This document shows, piece after piece, positions 50,538-59,870 of a DNA stretch of 64,000 nt. A program made the translations under genes and the position numbers. The stretch's first letter is position 1; each line of letters starts with the position of its first letter. Under the pieces are notes generated by a model that ran no database searches, was not told the origin of the DNA, and saw only the letters and a list, made by a program, of their open reading frames with translations. The DNA lies in the NCBI GenBank assembly GCA_002070475.1, contig MWDI01000017.1:62001-126000 (forward strand). The letters run 5' to 3'. The DNA is from Firmicutes bacterium ADurb.Bin146 (GTDB taxonomy: Bacteria > Bacillota > Clostridia > DUPQ01).

Positions 50538-51821
50538 ATGAAATCGTTAGTTAAAAGAAGCAGCGGAAAACCTATATCGGAACAAGAGCTTTCGAAATAT
50601 CTAGACGAGGTATATAAAGCTTTTTCTACCGGCAGAAAAGTTAAAAAAATACTGATAGTACCTCCGGATTTTACCAGATTCTATTCCATGTCAGGTAAAA
50701 TAACTTCAATCCTGTATAACAAGCTGAAGGATTTTTGTATCATTGATATACTTCCTGCATTAGGCACTCATATGCCTATGAGTGACGAGGAAATGGATGA
50801 GATGTTTACTGGAATACCTCATGACAGGTTTTTTGTCCATGACTGGAAAAAGGATGTAGTAAAGATTGGGGAAGTCCCTAAGGAATTTGTCAATGAAGTT
50901 TCCGAAGGTCTTGTTAATGAAAAGATAGATGTAGAAGTGAATAAGATGTTTCTGGATAAGTCATATGACCTTATAATTTCTATAGGTCAAGTTGTACCTC
51001 ATGAAGTAGTAGGCATGGCTAATTATTCCAAGAATATATTTGTCGGCATAGGTGGCAACAGCATGATTAACAAATCGCATATGCTGGGAGCTTTTTATGG
51101 TATGGAAAGAATGATGGGAAGAGATTATAGCCCTGTAAGAAAGGTGTTTGATTATGCTCAAAAGAATTTTATATCCTCATATCCTCTTTTCTACATATTT
51201 ACTGTAACCACTCAGAACGGAACATCAGCAGATATTCACGGTTTGTATGCTGGAGACGGGCGTGATGCTTTTGAAGAAGCACTAAAAGACAGCCAGCAGA
51301 GGAATTTCACATTTCTTGATGAAGAACCTGAGAAAATAGTTGTATATCTGGATGAAAAAGAATTTAAAACGACTTGGCTTGGCAATAAAGCGATATATCG
51401 TACCAGAATGGCAATAGCAAATGGCGGCGATCTTATAATTCTTGCTCCAGAAGTGAAACGGTTTGGAGAAGATAAAGAAAATGACAGGCTTATAAGAAAA
51501 TATGGATACATAGGCAGAGAGAATATTCTTAAGAAAGTTGATGAATCTGATGATTTAAAGAATAACCTATCTGTTGCAGCACATATTATTCATGGCTCAA
51601 GTGATGGCAAGTTCAATATTACATATGCTGTCAGGCACATGACTAGAGAGGAAATTGAAGGAGCTAATTTCCAATATATGAACTATGATGATGCAGTAAA
51701 AAAATATGATCCTAAGAAGCTGATAGATGGATATAACAATGTCAATGGTGAAAAAATATATTACATATCTAATCCAGCTTTAGGTTTATGGTCATCAAGG
51801 AAGAAATTTGAAATGCAATAG
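50538..51821 (+). CDS. LarA-like nickel-dependent hydroxyacid racemase/epimerase
   Basis: This is a 427-aa protein of the LarA superfamily. Its N-terminal domain has IVPPDFTRFYSMSGKI and LPALGTHMPMSDEEM; the second domain has VVPHEVVGMANYSKNIFVGI and NKSHMLGAFYG, holding likely nickel-pincer contacts. LarA homologues racemise or epimerise 2-hydroxy acids with the NPN cofactor; some act on sugar acids such as gluconate. The start at 50538 has GGAG and is 1 bp from the SDR stop. No larB, larC or larE is in the window. A gluconate-to-mannonate epimerase role fits the operon but is inference. Confidence 0.85.
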   Translation: MKSLVKRSSGKPISEQELSKYLDEVYKAFSTGRKVKKILIVPPDFTRFYSMSGKITSILYNKLKDFCIIDILPALGTHMPMSDEEMDEMFTGIPHDRFFVHDWKKDVVKIGEVPKEFVNEVSEGLVNEKIDVEVNKMFLDKSYDLIISIGQVVPHEVVGMANYSKNIFVGIGGNSMINKSHMLGAFYGMERMMGRDYSPVRKVFDYAQKNFISSYPLFYIFTVTTQNGTSADIHGLYAGDGRDAFEEALKDSQQRNFTFLDEEPEKIVVYLDEKEFKTTWLGNKAIYRTRMAIANGGDLIILAPEVKRFGEDKENDRLIRKYGYIGRENILKKVDESDDLKNNLSVAAHIIHGSSDGKFNITYAVRHMTREEIEGANFQYMNYDDAVKKYDPKKLIDGYNNVNGEKIYYISNPALGLWSSRKKFEMQ

Positions 51822-51858
51822 CTTGACAGTGATTTTTAATAGAAACTATTAATTGAGG

Positions 51859-51883
51859 AAACCACCTTGAAGGGTGGTTTTTT
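51859..51883 (+). terminator. Terminator of sugar-acid operon
   Basis: Stem AAACCACC / GGTGGTTT, followed by TTT. Confidence 0.88.
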
Positions 51884-51994
51884 ACAAGCGCAATCATTTT
51901 TATTAAAAAATGTCAATTAATATGTTGATAATAATGACTAATACAGTCTCCAATAAAAATTCAATAAAATTAATAATTATTTATTCAAAAATCA

Positions 51995-52022
51995 TTGACA
52001 CTTATACGAAAGGTCATATAAT
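51995..52022 (+). promoter_or_regulatory. Promoter of XRE-cupin/potABCD operon
   Basis: TTGACA (51995-52000), 16 nt, TATAAT (52017-52022). Both hexamers match consensus exactly. Confidence 0.75.
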
Positions 52023-52041
52023 TACAGTTATGTTTAGTAAC

Positions 52042-52055
52042 ACTTAACATTAAGT
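52042..52055 (+). promoter_or_regulatory. Operator-like inverted repeat upstream of the XRE-cupin gene
   Basis: ACTTAA-CA-TTAAGT lies ~20 nt past the -10 and 25 nt before the start codon. It is a candidate auto-operator. Confidence 0.45.
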
Positions 52056-52079
52056 ATAGTATAATTGAAAGGGTGCATG

Positions 52080-52622
52080 ATGATAGATATTGGAGGTAAG
52101 ATAAAACAGCTTCGGTTATTGAACTCTTTGACACAGCAGGAGCTAGCAGACAGGTCTGAGCTATCAAAAGGATATATTTCTCAGCTTGAGAGGAACATAA
52201 TCACACCTACAATTACAACACTGCAGGATGTGCTTACCGGACTAGGTACTAATCTAGCAGACTTTTTTTCAGGATCATATGCAAGCCAGATTGTATACAA
52301 AAAGAAGGATATGGTTACTAAAAAAGATGAAACTGAAGGACGGCAGATAATGTGGGTGGTTCCTGATTGCCAGAAAAATTCTATGGAACCGATTATAATG
52401 ACGCTCCAGCCAGGAGGTATAAGCTACCAAGATGACCCTCATGAAGGTGAAGAGTTCGGATTTGTACTTGAGGGAAACATCAAGCTTGAGATAAATGACA
52501 AAAAATATACAGTGACAAAAGGACAGTCCTTTTATTTCAAATCAGATGCAAAACATTTAATACGTAATACGACAGGAAAAAAAGCAGTAGTTCTGTGGGT
52601 AACCACACCTCCAAGCTTTTAA
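52080..52622 (+). CDS. XRE-cupin regulator of polyamine transport
   Basis: This is a 180-aa protein with an N-terminal helix-turn-helix (LTQQELADRSELSKGYISQL) and a C-terminal cupin (PHEGEEFGFVLEGNIKLEI, GQSFYFKSDAKHLIRN). Regulators of this type next to potABCD control polyamine uptake. The start at 52080 is preferred for its spacing to AAAGGG; the ATG three nt upstream is possible. It leads potABCD, 19 bp before potA, with a perfect -10/-35 promoter. Confidence 0.9.
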   Translation: MIDIGGKIKQLRLLNSLTQQELADRSELSKGYISQLERNIITPTITTLQDVLTGLGTNLADFFSGSYASQIVYKKKDMVTKKDETEGRQIMWVVPDCQKNSMEPIIMTLQPGGISYQDDPHEGEEFGFVLEGNIKLEINDKKYTVTKGQSFYFKSDAKHLIRNTTGKKAVVLWVTTPPSF

Positions 52623-52641
52623 ATATAATTAGGGAGAAGAT

Positions 52642-53718
52642 ATGGGAAAAAAGATTATCGAACTTAAGAACATTTACAAGAAATATGGAGATTTTACTGC
52701 TATTGACGGTATAAATCTCTATATAAATGAAGGAGAGTTTTTAACATTATTAGGTCCTTCAGGGTGCGGAAAAACCACTACATTAAGGATTATCGGCGGT
52801 TTTGAACAGCCTGATGGGGGTGATATCTTATTTGATGGTGTAAGGATTAATGATGTACCTGCTCATAAGAGGATGCTTAATACAGTATTCCAGAAATATG
52901 CTTTATTCACGCATCTTACAGTGGGCCAGAATATCGCATTCGGACCTACAATAAAAAAAATCAATCCTGAACAAATACAGAAGGATGTAAAAAAATATCT
53001 TAATATAGTTAATCTTGAAGGTTATGAGGACAGGGATATATCCACTCTTAGTGGAGGTCAGCAACAGAGGGTAGCAATCGCTCGAGCTCTTATAAACAAA
53101 CCTAAAGTGCTGCTTTTAGATGAGCCTTTGGGGGCATTAGACCTCAAACTCAGGAAAGACATGCAAGATGAGTTAAAAACAATGCATAAGGATGTAGGTA
53201 TTACATTTGTTTATGTAACACATGATCAGGAAGAAGCTTTAACATTATCTGATACTATAGTTGTAATGAATAACGGCAGGATACAGCAGATTGGAACTCC
53301 TGTTGACATTTATAATGAACCTAAAAATGCTTTTGTAGCATATTTTATCGGGGAGAGCAACATCATCAACAGTATTATGATTAAAGATAAACTTGTACGT
53401 ATAGATGGAGTTGATTTTGCATGTGTTGATACTGGGTTTGGCCAGGACTCAACAGTTGATGTTGTAGTACGGCCTGAGGATGTGATATTGGTGCGGCCCG
53501 ATAAAGCAAAACTTAAAGGAAAAGTAACATTAGTGACATTTAAAGGTGTACATTATGAAATATGGGTGGAAGGGCCTTCTTTTGAATGGAAAGTTCATTC
53601 TACCATACCTCAGATGGTGGGAGATGAGCTGGGGATTACTGTAGATCCATATAATATACATGTAATGCATCATGAAGCAATTGAAATAAAACCTGTTGAA
53701 ACGGTGGTGAATGCATGA
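52642..53718 (+). CDS. potA: Spermidine/putrescine ABC transporter ATPase
   Basis: This is a 358-aa ATPase with Walker A GPSGCGKTTTLRI, signature LSGGQQQRVAIARAL, Walker B VLLLDEPLGALD and a C-terminal TOBE-like domain (DVVVRPEDVILV, HYEIWVEGPSFEW). It powers polyamine import from the cytoplasmic face. Its last codons overlap the potB start by 4 nt (ATGA). Confidence 0.95.
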   Translation: MGKKIIELKNIYKKYGDFTAIDGINLYINEGEFLTLLGPSGCGKTTTLRIIGGFEQPDGGDILFDGVRINDVPAHKRMLNTVFQKYALFTHLTVGQNIAFGPTIKKINPEQIQKDVKKYLNIVNLEGYEDRDISTLSGGQQQRVAIARALINKPKVLLLDEPLGALDLKLRKDMQDELKTMHKDVGITFVYVTHDQEEALTLSDTIVVMNNGRIQQIGTPVDIYNEPKNAFVAYFIGESNIINSIMIKDKLVRIDGVDFACVDTGFGQDSTVDVVVRPEDVILVRPDKAKLKGKVTLVTFKGVHYEIWVEGPSFEWKVHSTIPQMVGDELGITVDPYNIHVMHHEAIEIKPVETVVNA

Positions 53719-54542
53719 GTAAAAGAAGATTTTCTTTACCATATCTTATTTGGATGTCGATATTTATCGTTGTTCCTCTCCTTCTTGTAGTATTTTATGC
53801 CTTTACCGACAATTCCTCAGGTAAGACTGTCTTTACTCTGGATCATATCAAAGCAATATTTGAACCGCTTTATCTAAAAGTAATTGGCAGATCATTATAC
53901 ATGTCGCTTATCGCGACAATAGTATGCTTTATCCTTGGGTATCCTGCAGCAATGATTCTTGCAAGTAAGGATTTTGCAAAAAAAAGCACTATGCTCATAC
54001 TGATAGTACTTCCTATGTGGATGAATTTTCTGTTAAGAACATACTCATGGTTGTCATTGCTTGAGAATGAGGGATTGATTAACAGATTTCTTGCATTAAT
54101 AGGGTTTGGACAGGTACAGCTTATGTATAATAATTTTGCAGTAGTTCTAGGAATGGTATACAATTTCCTTCCTTTTATGATACTTCCAATTTATTCGGTA
54201 CTTGTTAAGATAGATAAGAGTGTAATTGAAGCAGCAAAGGATTTGGGAGCAAATAACATCAAGGTTTTCGGACGAGTAATATTCCCTTTAAGCATGCCAG
54301 GGGTTATATCAGGAATAACAATGACCTTCATGCCGGCTTTATCCACATTCGTAATTTCAAGACTTTTAAGTGGTGGTAAGATTACCCTAATAGGAAATAT
54401 TATTGAACAGCAATTTACTATTACTGGTGATTGGGGATTAGGTTCCGCATTGTCATTGCTTCTTATGGTCCTCATATTCGTATCAATGATATTTATCAAT
54501 AAGTATGGAGACGAATCAGTTGGAGCAGGAGGATTATTATGA
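53715..54542 (+). CDS. potB: Spermidine/putrescine ABC transporter permease
   Basis: This is a 275-aa permease with about six transmembrane helices and the EAA-type loop EAAKDLGANNIKVFGRVIFP, which contacts PotA. It overlaps potA and potC by 4 nt each. It is one of the two membrane channels of the polyamine importer. Confidence 0.94.
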   Translation: MSKRRFSLPYLIWMSIFIVVPLLLVVFYAFTDNSSGKTVFTLDHIKAIFEPLYLKVIGRSLYMSLIATIVCFILGYPAAMILASKDFAKKSTMLILIVLPMWMNFLLRTYSWLSLLENEGLINRFLALIGFGQVQLMYNNFAVVLGMVYNFLPFMILPIYSVLVKIDKSVIEAAKDLGANNIKVFGRVIFPLSMPGVISGITMTFMPALSTFVISRLLSGGKITLIGNIIEQQFTITGDWGLGSALSLLLMVLIFVSMIFINKYGDESVGAGGLL

Positions 54543-55387
54543 AGAAACTGTTACAAAGGATTTATCTTTTTTTAATATTGTTATTCCTATACGCCCCAAT
54601 TATAGTATTGATTGTATATTCGTTTAATGAATCTAAATCTCGTGCAGTGTGGCAGGGATTTTCCTTAACATGGTATCAACAGCTATTTACGGATAGCAAG
54701 ATACTGAATGCTTTGGAAACTACCCTCCTGATAGCTTTAGTCGCTTCAGTTGTAGCTACAGTTCTTGGGACATTTGCTGCATTAGGTATAATTAAAATGA
54801 AAAAAAAGACATTTGAAACAGTCAGGACAATAACTTATATACCAGTTCTGAATCCAGATATAGTTACAGGAGTCTCGCTTATGATGCTTTTTGCATTTGT
54901 AGGGATAGAATTAGGATTTGTATCCATGCTTTTAGCTCATATAACTTTCTGTACTCCTTATGTAATTATTTCCGTACTACCAAAACTATATCAAACTGAT
55001 ATTTCCGTATATGAAGCTGCTCAAGACCTTGGTGCTACACCCTTTTATGCATTAAGAAAGACTATAATACCGCAATTGATGCCAGGCATAATTACAGGTT
55101 TTCTGCTATCATTTACTTTAAGTGTGGATGATTTCGTCATAAGTTATTTTACTACAGGTGGACATGTAGAGAATCTTTCTATGATTATATTTTCTATGGC
55201 TAGAAAAGGAGTGAATCCAAAAATTAATGCTGTTTCAGCTTTATTATTTGTAACAGTAATGGCATTACTCCTTGTAGTAAACAAACGCGAGCTTTCATCA
55301 AAAAAGCGTATTAGCAAAAACAATAAAGATACATTTTTAAATAGAGAAAAACAAATTTTAAGTATTGGAGAAAATGAAGAAAAATGA
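54539..55387 (+). CDS. potC: Spermidine/putrescine ABC transporter permease
   Basis: This is a 282-aa permease with about six transmembrane helices and the EAA-type loop EAAQDLGATPFYALRKTIIP. A basic C-terminal tail (KRISKNNKDTFLNREK) extends beyond the last helix. It overlaps potD by 4 nt. Confidence 0.94.
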   Translation: MKKLLQRIYLFLILLFLYAPIIVLIVYSFNESKSRAVWQGFSLTWYQQLFTDSKILNALETTLLIALVASVVATVLGTFAALGIIKMKKKTFETVRTITYIPVLNPDIVTGVSLMMLFAFVGIELGFVSMLLAHITFCTPYVIISVLPKLYQTDISVYEAAQDLGATPFYALRKTIIPQLMPGIITGFLLSFTLSVDDFVISYFTTGGHVENLSMIIFSMARKGVNPKINAVSALLFVTVMALLLVVNKRELSSKKRISKNNKDTFLNREKQILSIGENEEK

Positions 55388-56415
55388 AAAAAGTATTGGT
55401 AATTCTTTTATCAGCAGTAATTCTGCTATCTATTGTCGGATGTGCAAGCGACAAGGAAGTATTGAATGTTTACAACTGGGGCGAATACATCGACATGGCT
55501 GTTATTGACATGTTTGAAGAGGAGACAGGCATTAAGGTAAATTACAACACATTCACAACAAATGAAGATATGTATGTCAAGCTCTCAAAAGGCAGAGTTT
55601 CATATGATTTAGTATTTCCATCTGATTATATGATTCAAAGAATGATACAAGAGGATATGCTTCAAAAGATTAATATGGAGAATATTCCAAATTATTCGAA
55701 GATAGATGATGTTCATAAGAATCTTTCATATGATCCTAACAATGAATACTCAGTACCATATCTATGGGGAACAGTTGGTATACTTTACAACAAAACAATG
55801 GTAAGTGATACAGTAGACAGCTGGGACATACTTTGGAATGAGAAATATTCACAAAAGATATTCATGCAAGACAGTCAGAGAGACTCTATGATGGTAGCTT
55901 TAATCAAACTTGGTTATTCACAGAATACAACTGATCAAACCCAAATTGATGAAGCAATGAACCTTCTTATTGAACAAAAGCCTTTAGTTTTAGGATATCT
56001 TGTCGATGAAGTTAAAGATAAGATGGTTCAGAAAGAAGGTGCGTTAGCTGTTGTATGGTCTGGAGAAGCTGTTGATGCTATGAGCATGAATGAGGATTTA
56101 GCATATGTTATCCCCAAAGAAGGAAGTAATAGGTGGGTTGATGCTATGGTAATACCAAAGAATGCGAAAAATGTATCAGCTGCTGAAAAATTCATCAATT
56201 TCATGTTAAGGGATGACATCATGGTTATGAATGCCAATGAAACTGGTTATTCCATCACATCACAATCTGCAATAGACTTACTTGATGATGAATGGAAAAA
56301 TAATCTTGCAGCATTTCCTACAGAAGATATGCTGTCAAGATGCTCGGTTTTTGAATATAATGCAGAAGCCACAGTATTATATAATAAGGCATGGACCGAA
56401 GTAACAGCACATTAA
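55384..56415 (+). CDS. potD: Spermidine/putrescine-binding lipoprotein
   Basis: This is a 343-aa lipoprotein (ILLSIVGCASDKE). The substrate-binding protein body starts VLNVYNWGEYIDMAVIDMFE, a typical PotD opening, and includes the conserved SDYMIQRM region and YLWGTVGILYNK. It binds polyamines outside the membrane and hands them to PotBC. It is the last gene of the operon. Confidence 0.95.
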   Translation: MKKVLVILLSAVILLSIVGCASDKEVLNVYNWGEYIDMAVIDMFEEETGIKVNYNTFTTNEDMYVKLSKGRVSYDLVFPSDYMIQRMIQEDMLQKINMENIPNYSKIDDVHKNLSYDPNNEYSVPYLWGTVGILYNKTMVSDTVDSWDILWNEKYSQKIFMQDSQRDSMMVALIKLGYSQNTTDQTQIDEAMNLLIEQKPLVLGYLVDEVKDKMVQKEGALAVVWSGEAVDAMSMNEDLAYVIPKEGSNRWVDAMVIPKNAKNVSAAEKFINFMLRDDIMVMNANETGYSITSQSAIDLLDDEWKNNLAAFPTEDMLSRCSVFEYNAEATVLYNKAWTEVTAH

Positions 56416-56504
56416 TCAAATATTAATGTTTTATGATTAAAATAGGTATTTATTGCATTAAAAATAGTATATAATTAGAGCAATAAGATGTAAGGAGCAA
56501 TGGT

Positions 56505-57527
56505 TTGGGACTTGATATTGGTATAGACCTCGGTACTTCCTCAGTACTTATATATGTTAAAGGCAAAGGCGTAGTTTTGCGTGAACCTTCCGTTGTATCA
56601 CGAGATGATGACGGTAAAATAAAGGCCGTCGGAGATGATGCACGCCTGATGATAGGCAGGACACCTGCTAATATTGAGGCGATAAGGCCTCTACGTGATG
56701 GTGTCATATCTGATTATGAAGCCACAGAAGAAATGTTAAAATACTTTATAAAAAAAGTATGCGGCAAGAAGCTTCTTTTATACAAGCCTAGAATAATGAT
56801 ATGCGTACCTAGCGGTATAACTGAAGTGGAAAGAAGAGCAGTTATTGAAGCAGCCGATAAAGTGGGAGCAAAAGAAGTATATATTATTGAAGAGCCTATT
56901 GCTGCTGCAATTGGAGCAGGTCTTGATATTACCAAGGCATACGGAAGCATGGTAGTGGATGTAGGTGGCGGAACAACAGATATAGCTGTCATCTCTCTTT
57001 GCGGAATAGTAAAAAGCAAATCTATTAAAATAGCCGGAGATGCTTTTGATGAGTGTGTTATTAAATTCATGAGAAAGAAATACAGCCTTCATATAGGTGA
57101 AAGAATGGCTGAAGAGATGAAAATACGTATAGGTTGCGTATATCCAAGAAAAGAAGAAGTTTCAATGCAGGTAAGAGGACGAAATCTTGTACTAGGACTA
57201 CCACGTACGATTGAAATAACTTCATCAGAGCTTATGGAAGCATTTGACGAAGTAGTACAGCAGATTGTTGACGGAGTTAAAAATGTATTAGAAAGGACAC
57301 CTCCTGAACTATCAGCAGATATTGGCGACAGAGGTATAGTTTTAACAGGTGGAGGCAGTCTTATATACGGTCTGGATACTCTTCTTTCTATTAAGACAGG
57401 CCTTGAGGTTACAATTGCAGATGATCCTATATCCTGTGTGGTTTTAGGAACCGGAGAGGCATTGGAGAATTTGGATAAGATATTAAAGCTGCATGTCGTC
57501 AAACAAGAAGAAAGGAGCAAGAGATAA
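56505..57527 (+). CDS. mreB: MreB/Mbl-type cell-shape actin homologue
   Basis: This is a 340-aa actin-fold protein. It has phosphate-1 GIDLGTSSVLIYVKGKG, the EPIAAAIGAGL segment, phosphate-2 VVDVGGGTTDIAVISL and adenosine-motif GIVLTGGGSLIYG. It polymerises under the membrane and directs lateral wall growth. It starts with TTG at 56505, seven nt after AAGGAG, and no usable ATG lies in frame nearby. It stands apart from any mreC/mreD genes, as do Mbl-like paralogues, so it may be a second MreB. Confidence 0.92.
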   Translation: MGLDIGIDLGTSSVLIYVKGKGVVLREPSVVSRDDDGKIKAVGDDARLMIGRTPANIEAIRPLRDGVISDYEATEEMLKYFIKKVCGKKLLLYKPRIMICVPSGITEVERRAVIEAADKVGAKEVYIIEEPIAAAIGAGLDITKAYGSMVVDVGGGTTDIAVISLCGIVKSKSIKIAGDAFDECVIKFMRKKYSLHIGERMAEEMKIRIGCVYPRKEEVSMQVRGRNLVLGLPRTIEITSSELMEAFDEVVQQIVDGVKNVLERTPPELSADIGDRGIVLTGGGSLIYGLDTLLSIKTGLEVTIADDPISCVVLGTGEALENLDKILKLHVVKQEERSKR

Positions 57528-57528
57528 A

Positions 57529-58779
57529 ATGAAGACAAAGGGAGTAAGATTATATGGTGAGAATGATCTTCGTTTAGAAGAATTCGAACTACCAAAAATA
57601 AATGATGATGAGATATTAGCAAGGGTAGTAACTGATAGCATATGCATGTCGTCATATAAAGCTGCTATACAAGGAGCAAAGCACAAGAGGGTACCGAAAG
57701 ATGTAGATAAGAATCCAATCATAATCGGACATGAGATGTGTGGTGAAATAATCGAAGTAGGAAAAAAATATAAGGATAGATACAAAAAAGGCCAGCGTTT
57801 TACAATGCAGACTAACCTTAATCATCCTTCAAACATATATGCAGCACCCGGATATTCATTTAGATATACTGGCGGTACTATACAGAATATGATAATTGCC
57901 AAAGAAGTGCTGGAAGTTGACTGTCTTCTTGAATATAATGGTGATTCGTTTTACCAGGGTTCACTTGCAGAACCGGTGTCTTGTATAATTGGAGCTTTTT
58001 CTGCTATGTACCACACCAACAGAGTAAATTACGAGCATACTATGGGCATAAAAGAAGGCGGAAAAATGGCAATTTTAGCAGGTGTGGGTCCAATGGGACT
58101 CGGTGCCATAGATTATGCTGTTAACCAGGAAAGAAAACCTTCACTTTTAGTAGTAACAGATATAGATGACTCTAGACTTGCAAGAGCTGCAGAAATATTC
58201 TCCCCGCAATGGGCTGCAGAACATGGAGTTAAATTAATTTATTTAAATACAGGAAAAACAGAAGATCCTGTAAAATCTTTAATGGAATTATCAGATAACA
58301 AAGGATATGATGATGTCTTTGTGTTTGCACCTGTAAAACCTGTTGTTGAACAGGGAGATAAGATACTAGGATATGACGGATGCTTAAATTTCTTTGCTGG
58401 CCCCACAGACCCAACTTTTTCAGCAACTTTCAACTTCTATAATGTCCATTACAACTCTACTCACATTGTAGGCACCAGCGGCGGCAACACCGATGATATG
58501 AAAAAATGCATAACAATGTGTGAAGAAGGGAAGCTAAATCCAGCAGCTATGGTTACTCATATCGGAGGATTGGATTCTGCAGCAGAAGCTACTTTAAATC
58601 TTCCTAAAATACCAGGGGGGAAGAAATTGATATACACAGGAATAAGCATGCCTTTAACAGCAATAAGTGATTTTGAAGAAAAAGGCTATCCTGAACTTGC
58701 TAAAATATGCAATGCTAATAAAGGATTATGGTGTAAGCAAGCAGAAGACTGGCTTTTGAAAAACAGCACGAAGATATAA
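57529..58779 (+). CDS. Medium-chain zinc-type alcohol dehydrogenase, SorE-like
   Basis: This is a 416-aa medium-chain dehydrogenase. It has an N-terminal catalytic domain (GHEMCGEIIEVG, SLAEPVSCIIGAF) and a Rossmann domain (MAILAGVGPMGLGAIDYAV then VVTDIDDSRLARA). Its length and the ~70-residue insert resemble L-sorbose-1-phosphate reductase-like enzymes. The usual first zinc ligand in CGSD is replaced by SICMSS, so the zinc site should be checked. AAGGAG is 11 nt upstream of 57529. It follows mreB by 1 bp but has an unrelated function. Confidence 0.82.
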   Translation: MKTKGVRLYGENDLRLEEFELPKINDDEILARVVTDSICMSSYKAAIQGAKHKRVPKDVDKNPIIIGHEMCGEIIEVGKKYKDRYKKGQRFTMQTNLNHPSNIYAAPGYSFRYTGGTIQNMIIAKEVLEVDCLLEYNGDSFYQGSLAEPVSCIIGAFSAMYHTNRVNYEHTMGIKEGGKMAILAGVGPMGLGAIDYAVNQERKPSLLVVTDIDDSRLARAAEIFSPQWAAEHGVKLIYLNTGKTEDPVKSLMELSDNKGYDDVFVFAPVKPVVEQGDKILGYDGCLNFFAGPTDPTFSATFNFYNVHYNSTHIVGTSGGNTDDMKKCITMCEEGKLNPAAMVTHIGGLDSAAEATLNLPKIPGGKKLIYTGISMPLTAISDFEEKGYPELAKICNANKGLWCKQAEDWLLKNSTKI

Positions 58780-58800
58780 GTGAAGGTTGTAAATATAATT

Positions 58801-58825
58801 AGAGCAGCTAAAGCTGCTCTTTTTT
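58801..58825 (+). terminator. Terminator of the mreB-dehydrogenase unit
   Basis: Stem AGAGCAGC / GCTGCTCT with a TAAA loop, followed by TTTTT. Confidence 0.9.
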
Positions 58826-58934
58826 CTGCAAAATTAATGAAAAGCAGTAAAATTTATCTGGTCAAGTTAAATTTGACAATTTATAAAAAAATGATATCTT
58901 TCTAATGTTATTAAAATAAGTGGAGGTAATAGTT

Positions 58935-59165
58935 ATGGCAATTAAGGATTTATTCAGGTCCCAAAAGAAAAAAGCTGCAGAAGATTTATTTATTCCTCCA
59001 GAGAAGGTCGATGAATATATAAAAGCAAGAGAAGCGGCTGACAAAGCACCATCAAAAAAGAAGGAAAAACAAATGTCTGATGCAATTTTATTTGCAAAAG
59101 GAAGTAATGTTGGAGGAAATCTTGAAGGTGGTATTAACAGTGCAATAGGCAAACTGTCCAGATAG
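58935..59165 (+). CDS. Small hypothetical protein
   Basis: This is a 76-aa protein starting MAIKDLFRSQKKKAAEDLF, with a basic amphipathic N-terminal half and a glycine-containing end (GSNVGGNLEGGINSAIGKL). The start at 58935 follows GGAGG. It has no signal peptide. A terminator follows directly, so it is its own transcription unit. The function is unknown; the sequence is well composed for a real small gene. Confidence 0.75.
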   Translation: MAIKDLFRSQKKKAAEDLFIPPEKVDEYIKAREAADKAPSKKKEKQMSDAILFAKGSNVGGNLEGGINSAIGKLSR

Positions 59166-59197
59166 AATTTCTATTTATAATTCTACATATTTGCAGT

Positions 59198-59226
59198 AAC
59201 AGCTTGTTTTTATGAGCTGTTTTTTT
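59198..59226 (+). terminator. Terminator after the 76-aa gene
   Basis: Stem AACAGCT / AGCTGTT with a 10-nt loop, followed by TTTTT. Confidence 0.85.
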
Positions 59227-59239
59227 AGAGATAAAAACT

Positions 59240-59268
59240 TTGAAATATGCTACATAAGTCCGTATTAT
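59240..59268 (+). promoter_or_regulatory. Promoter of membrane zinc-ribbon gene
   Basis: TTGAAA (59240-59245), 17 nt, TATTAT (59263-59268). A following imperfect inverted repeat GTACATAA / TTATGTGTAC lies at the start of the leader. Confidence 0.55.
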
Positions 59269-59320
59269 AGTACATAACTAATAGTATTATGTGTACATCT
59301 TAGAAAAGGTGGACACGTAA

Positions 59321-59764
59321 ATGGACATAGTAAAAACAAATAAGACTGTAAACATAATTTCAATATCAATAGGCACTATAGCATACTGGCTTATCTTGTC
59401 TTCCTATATAACAGCTGCATATGTGTTTGCAATGTCAGTGGTAGGATACATAATATGCCTACTGTTTCTTCTAACCAGATATAATGAGTATGCTATAAAC
59501 AAAGACTGTAAAGTAATGAAGAGATACTGTGATGATGTATTGTCTGTTTGTCCTAAATGCGGACAGTTACACGTAGCTGTATACAGCAGAGTATTTTATA
59601 GCAGGATATTCATGAATATATTGAAATACATCCTGTTTCAGAAAAATCCGGGTGTTGTTCATGTAATTAAAATTGTTAAATGCGATAATTGCAACCATGC
59701 ATGGTATGGCGGTTATATGAATATTAAGAAAATAAGCAATGATAACACCTATTCATGCACCTGA
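59321..59764 (+). CDS. Membrane protein with cytosolic zinc-ribbon-like part
   Basis: This is a 147-aa protein with two predicted transmembrane helices in residues ~12-60 and then a soluble part with two CxxC pairs (CPKCGQLH and CDNCNHAW) about 45 residues apart, a likely zinc-binding ribbon. The RBS AAGGTGG lies eight nt before the ATG. The function is not known; it could be a membrane-tethered binding or regulatory protein. Confidence 0.75.
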   Translation: MDIVKTNKTVNIISISIGTIAYWLILSSYITAAYVFAMSVVGYIICLLFLLTRYNEYAINKDCKVMKRYCDDVLSVCPKCGQLHVAVYSRVFYSRIFMNILKYILFQKNPGVVHVIKIVKCDNCNHAWYGGYMNIKKISNDNTYSCT

Positions 59765-59870
59765 CAATCCCTTATCTTTTATCAGAAACAATAGAAGAAA
59801 CAGGCCAACAATAAGAAATATATATACAATGATTTGTGCTAAAATATAAAGAGGAGTTGAAGTAGACGAT

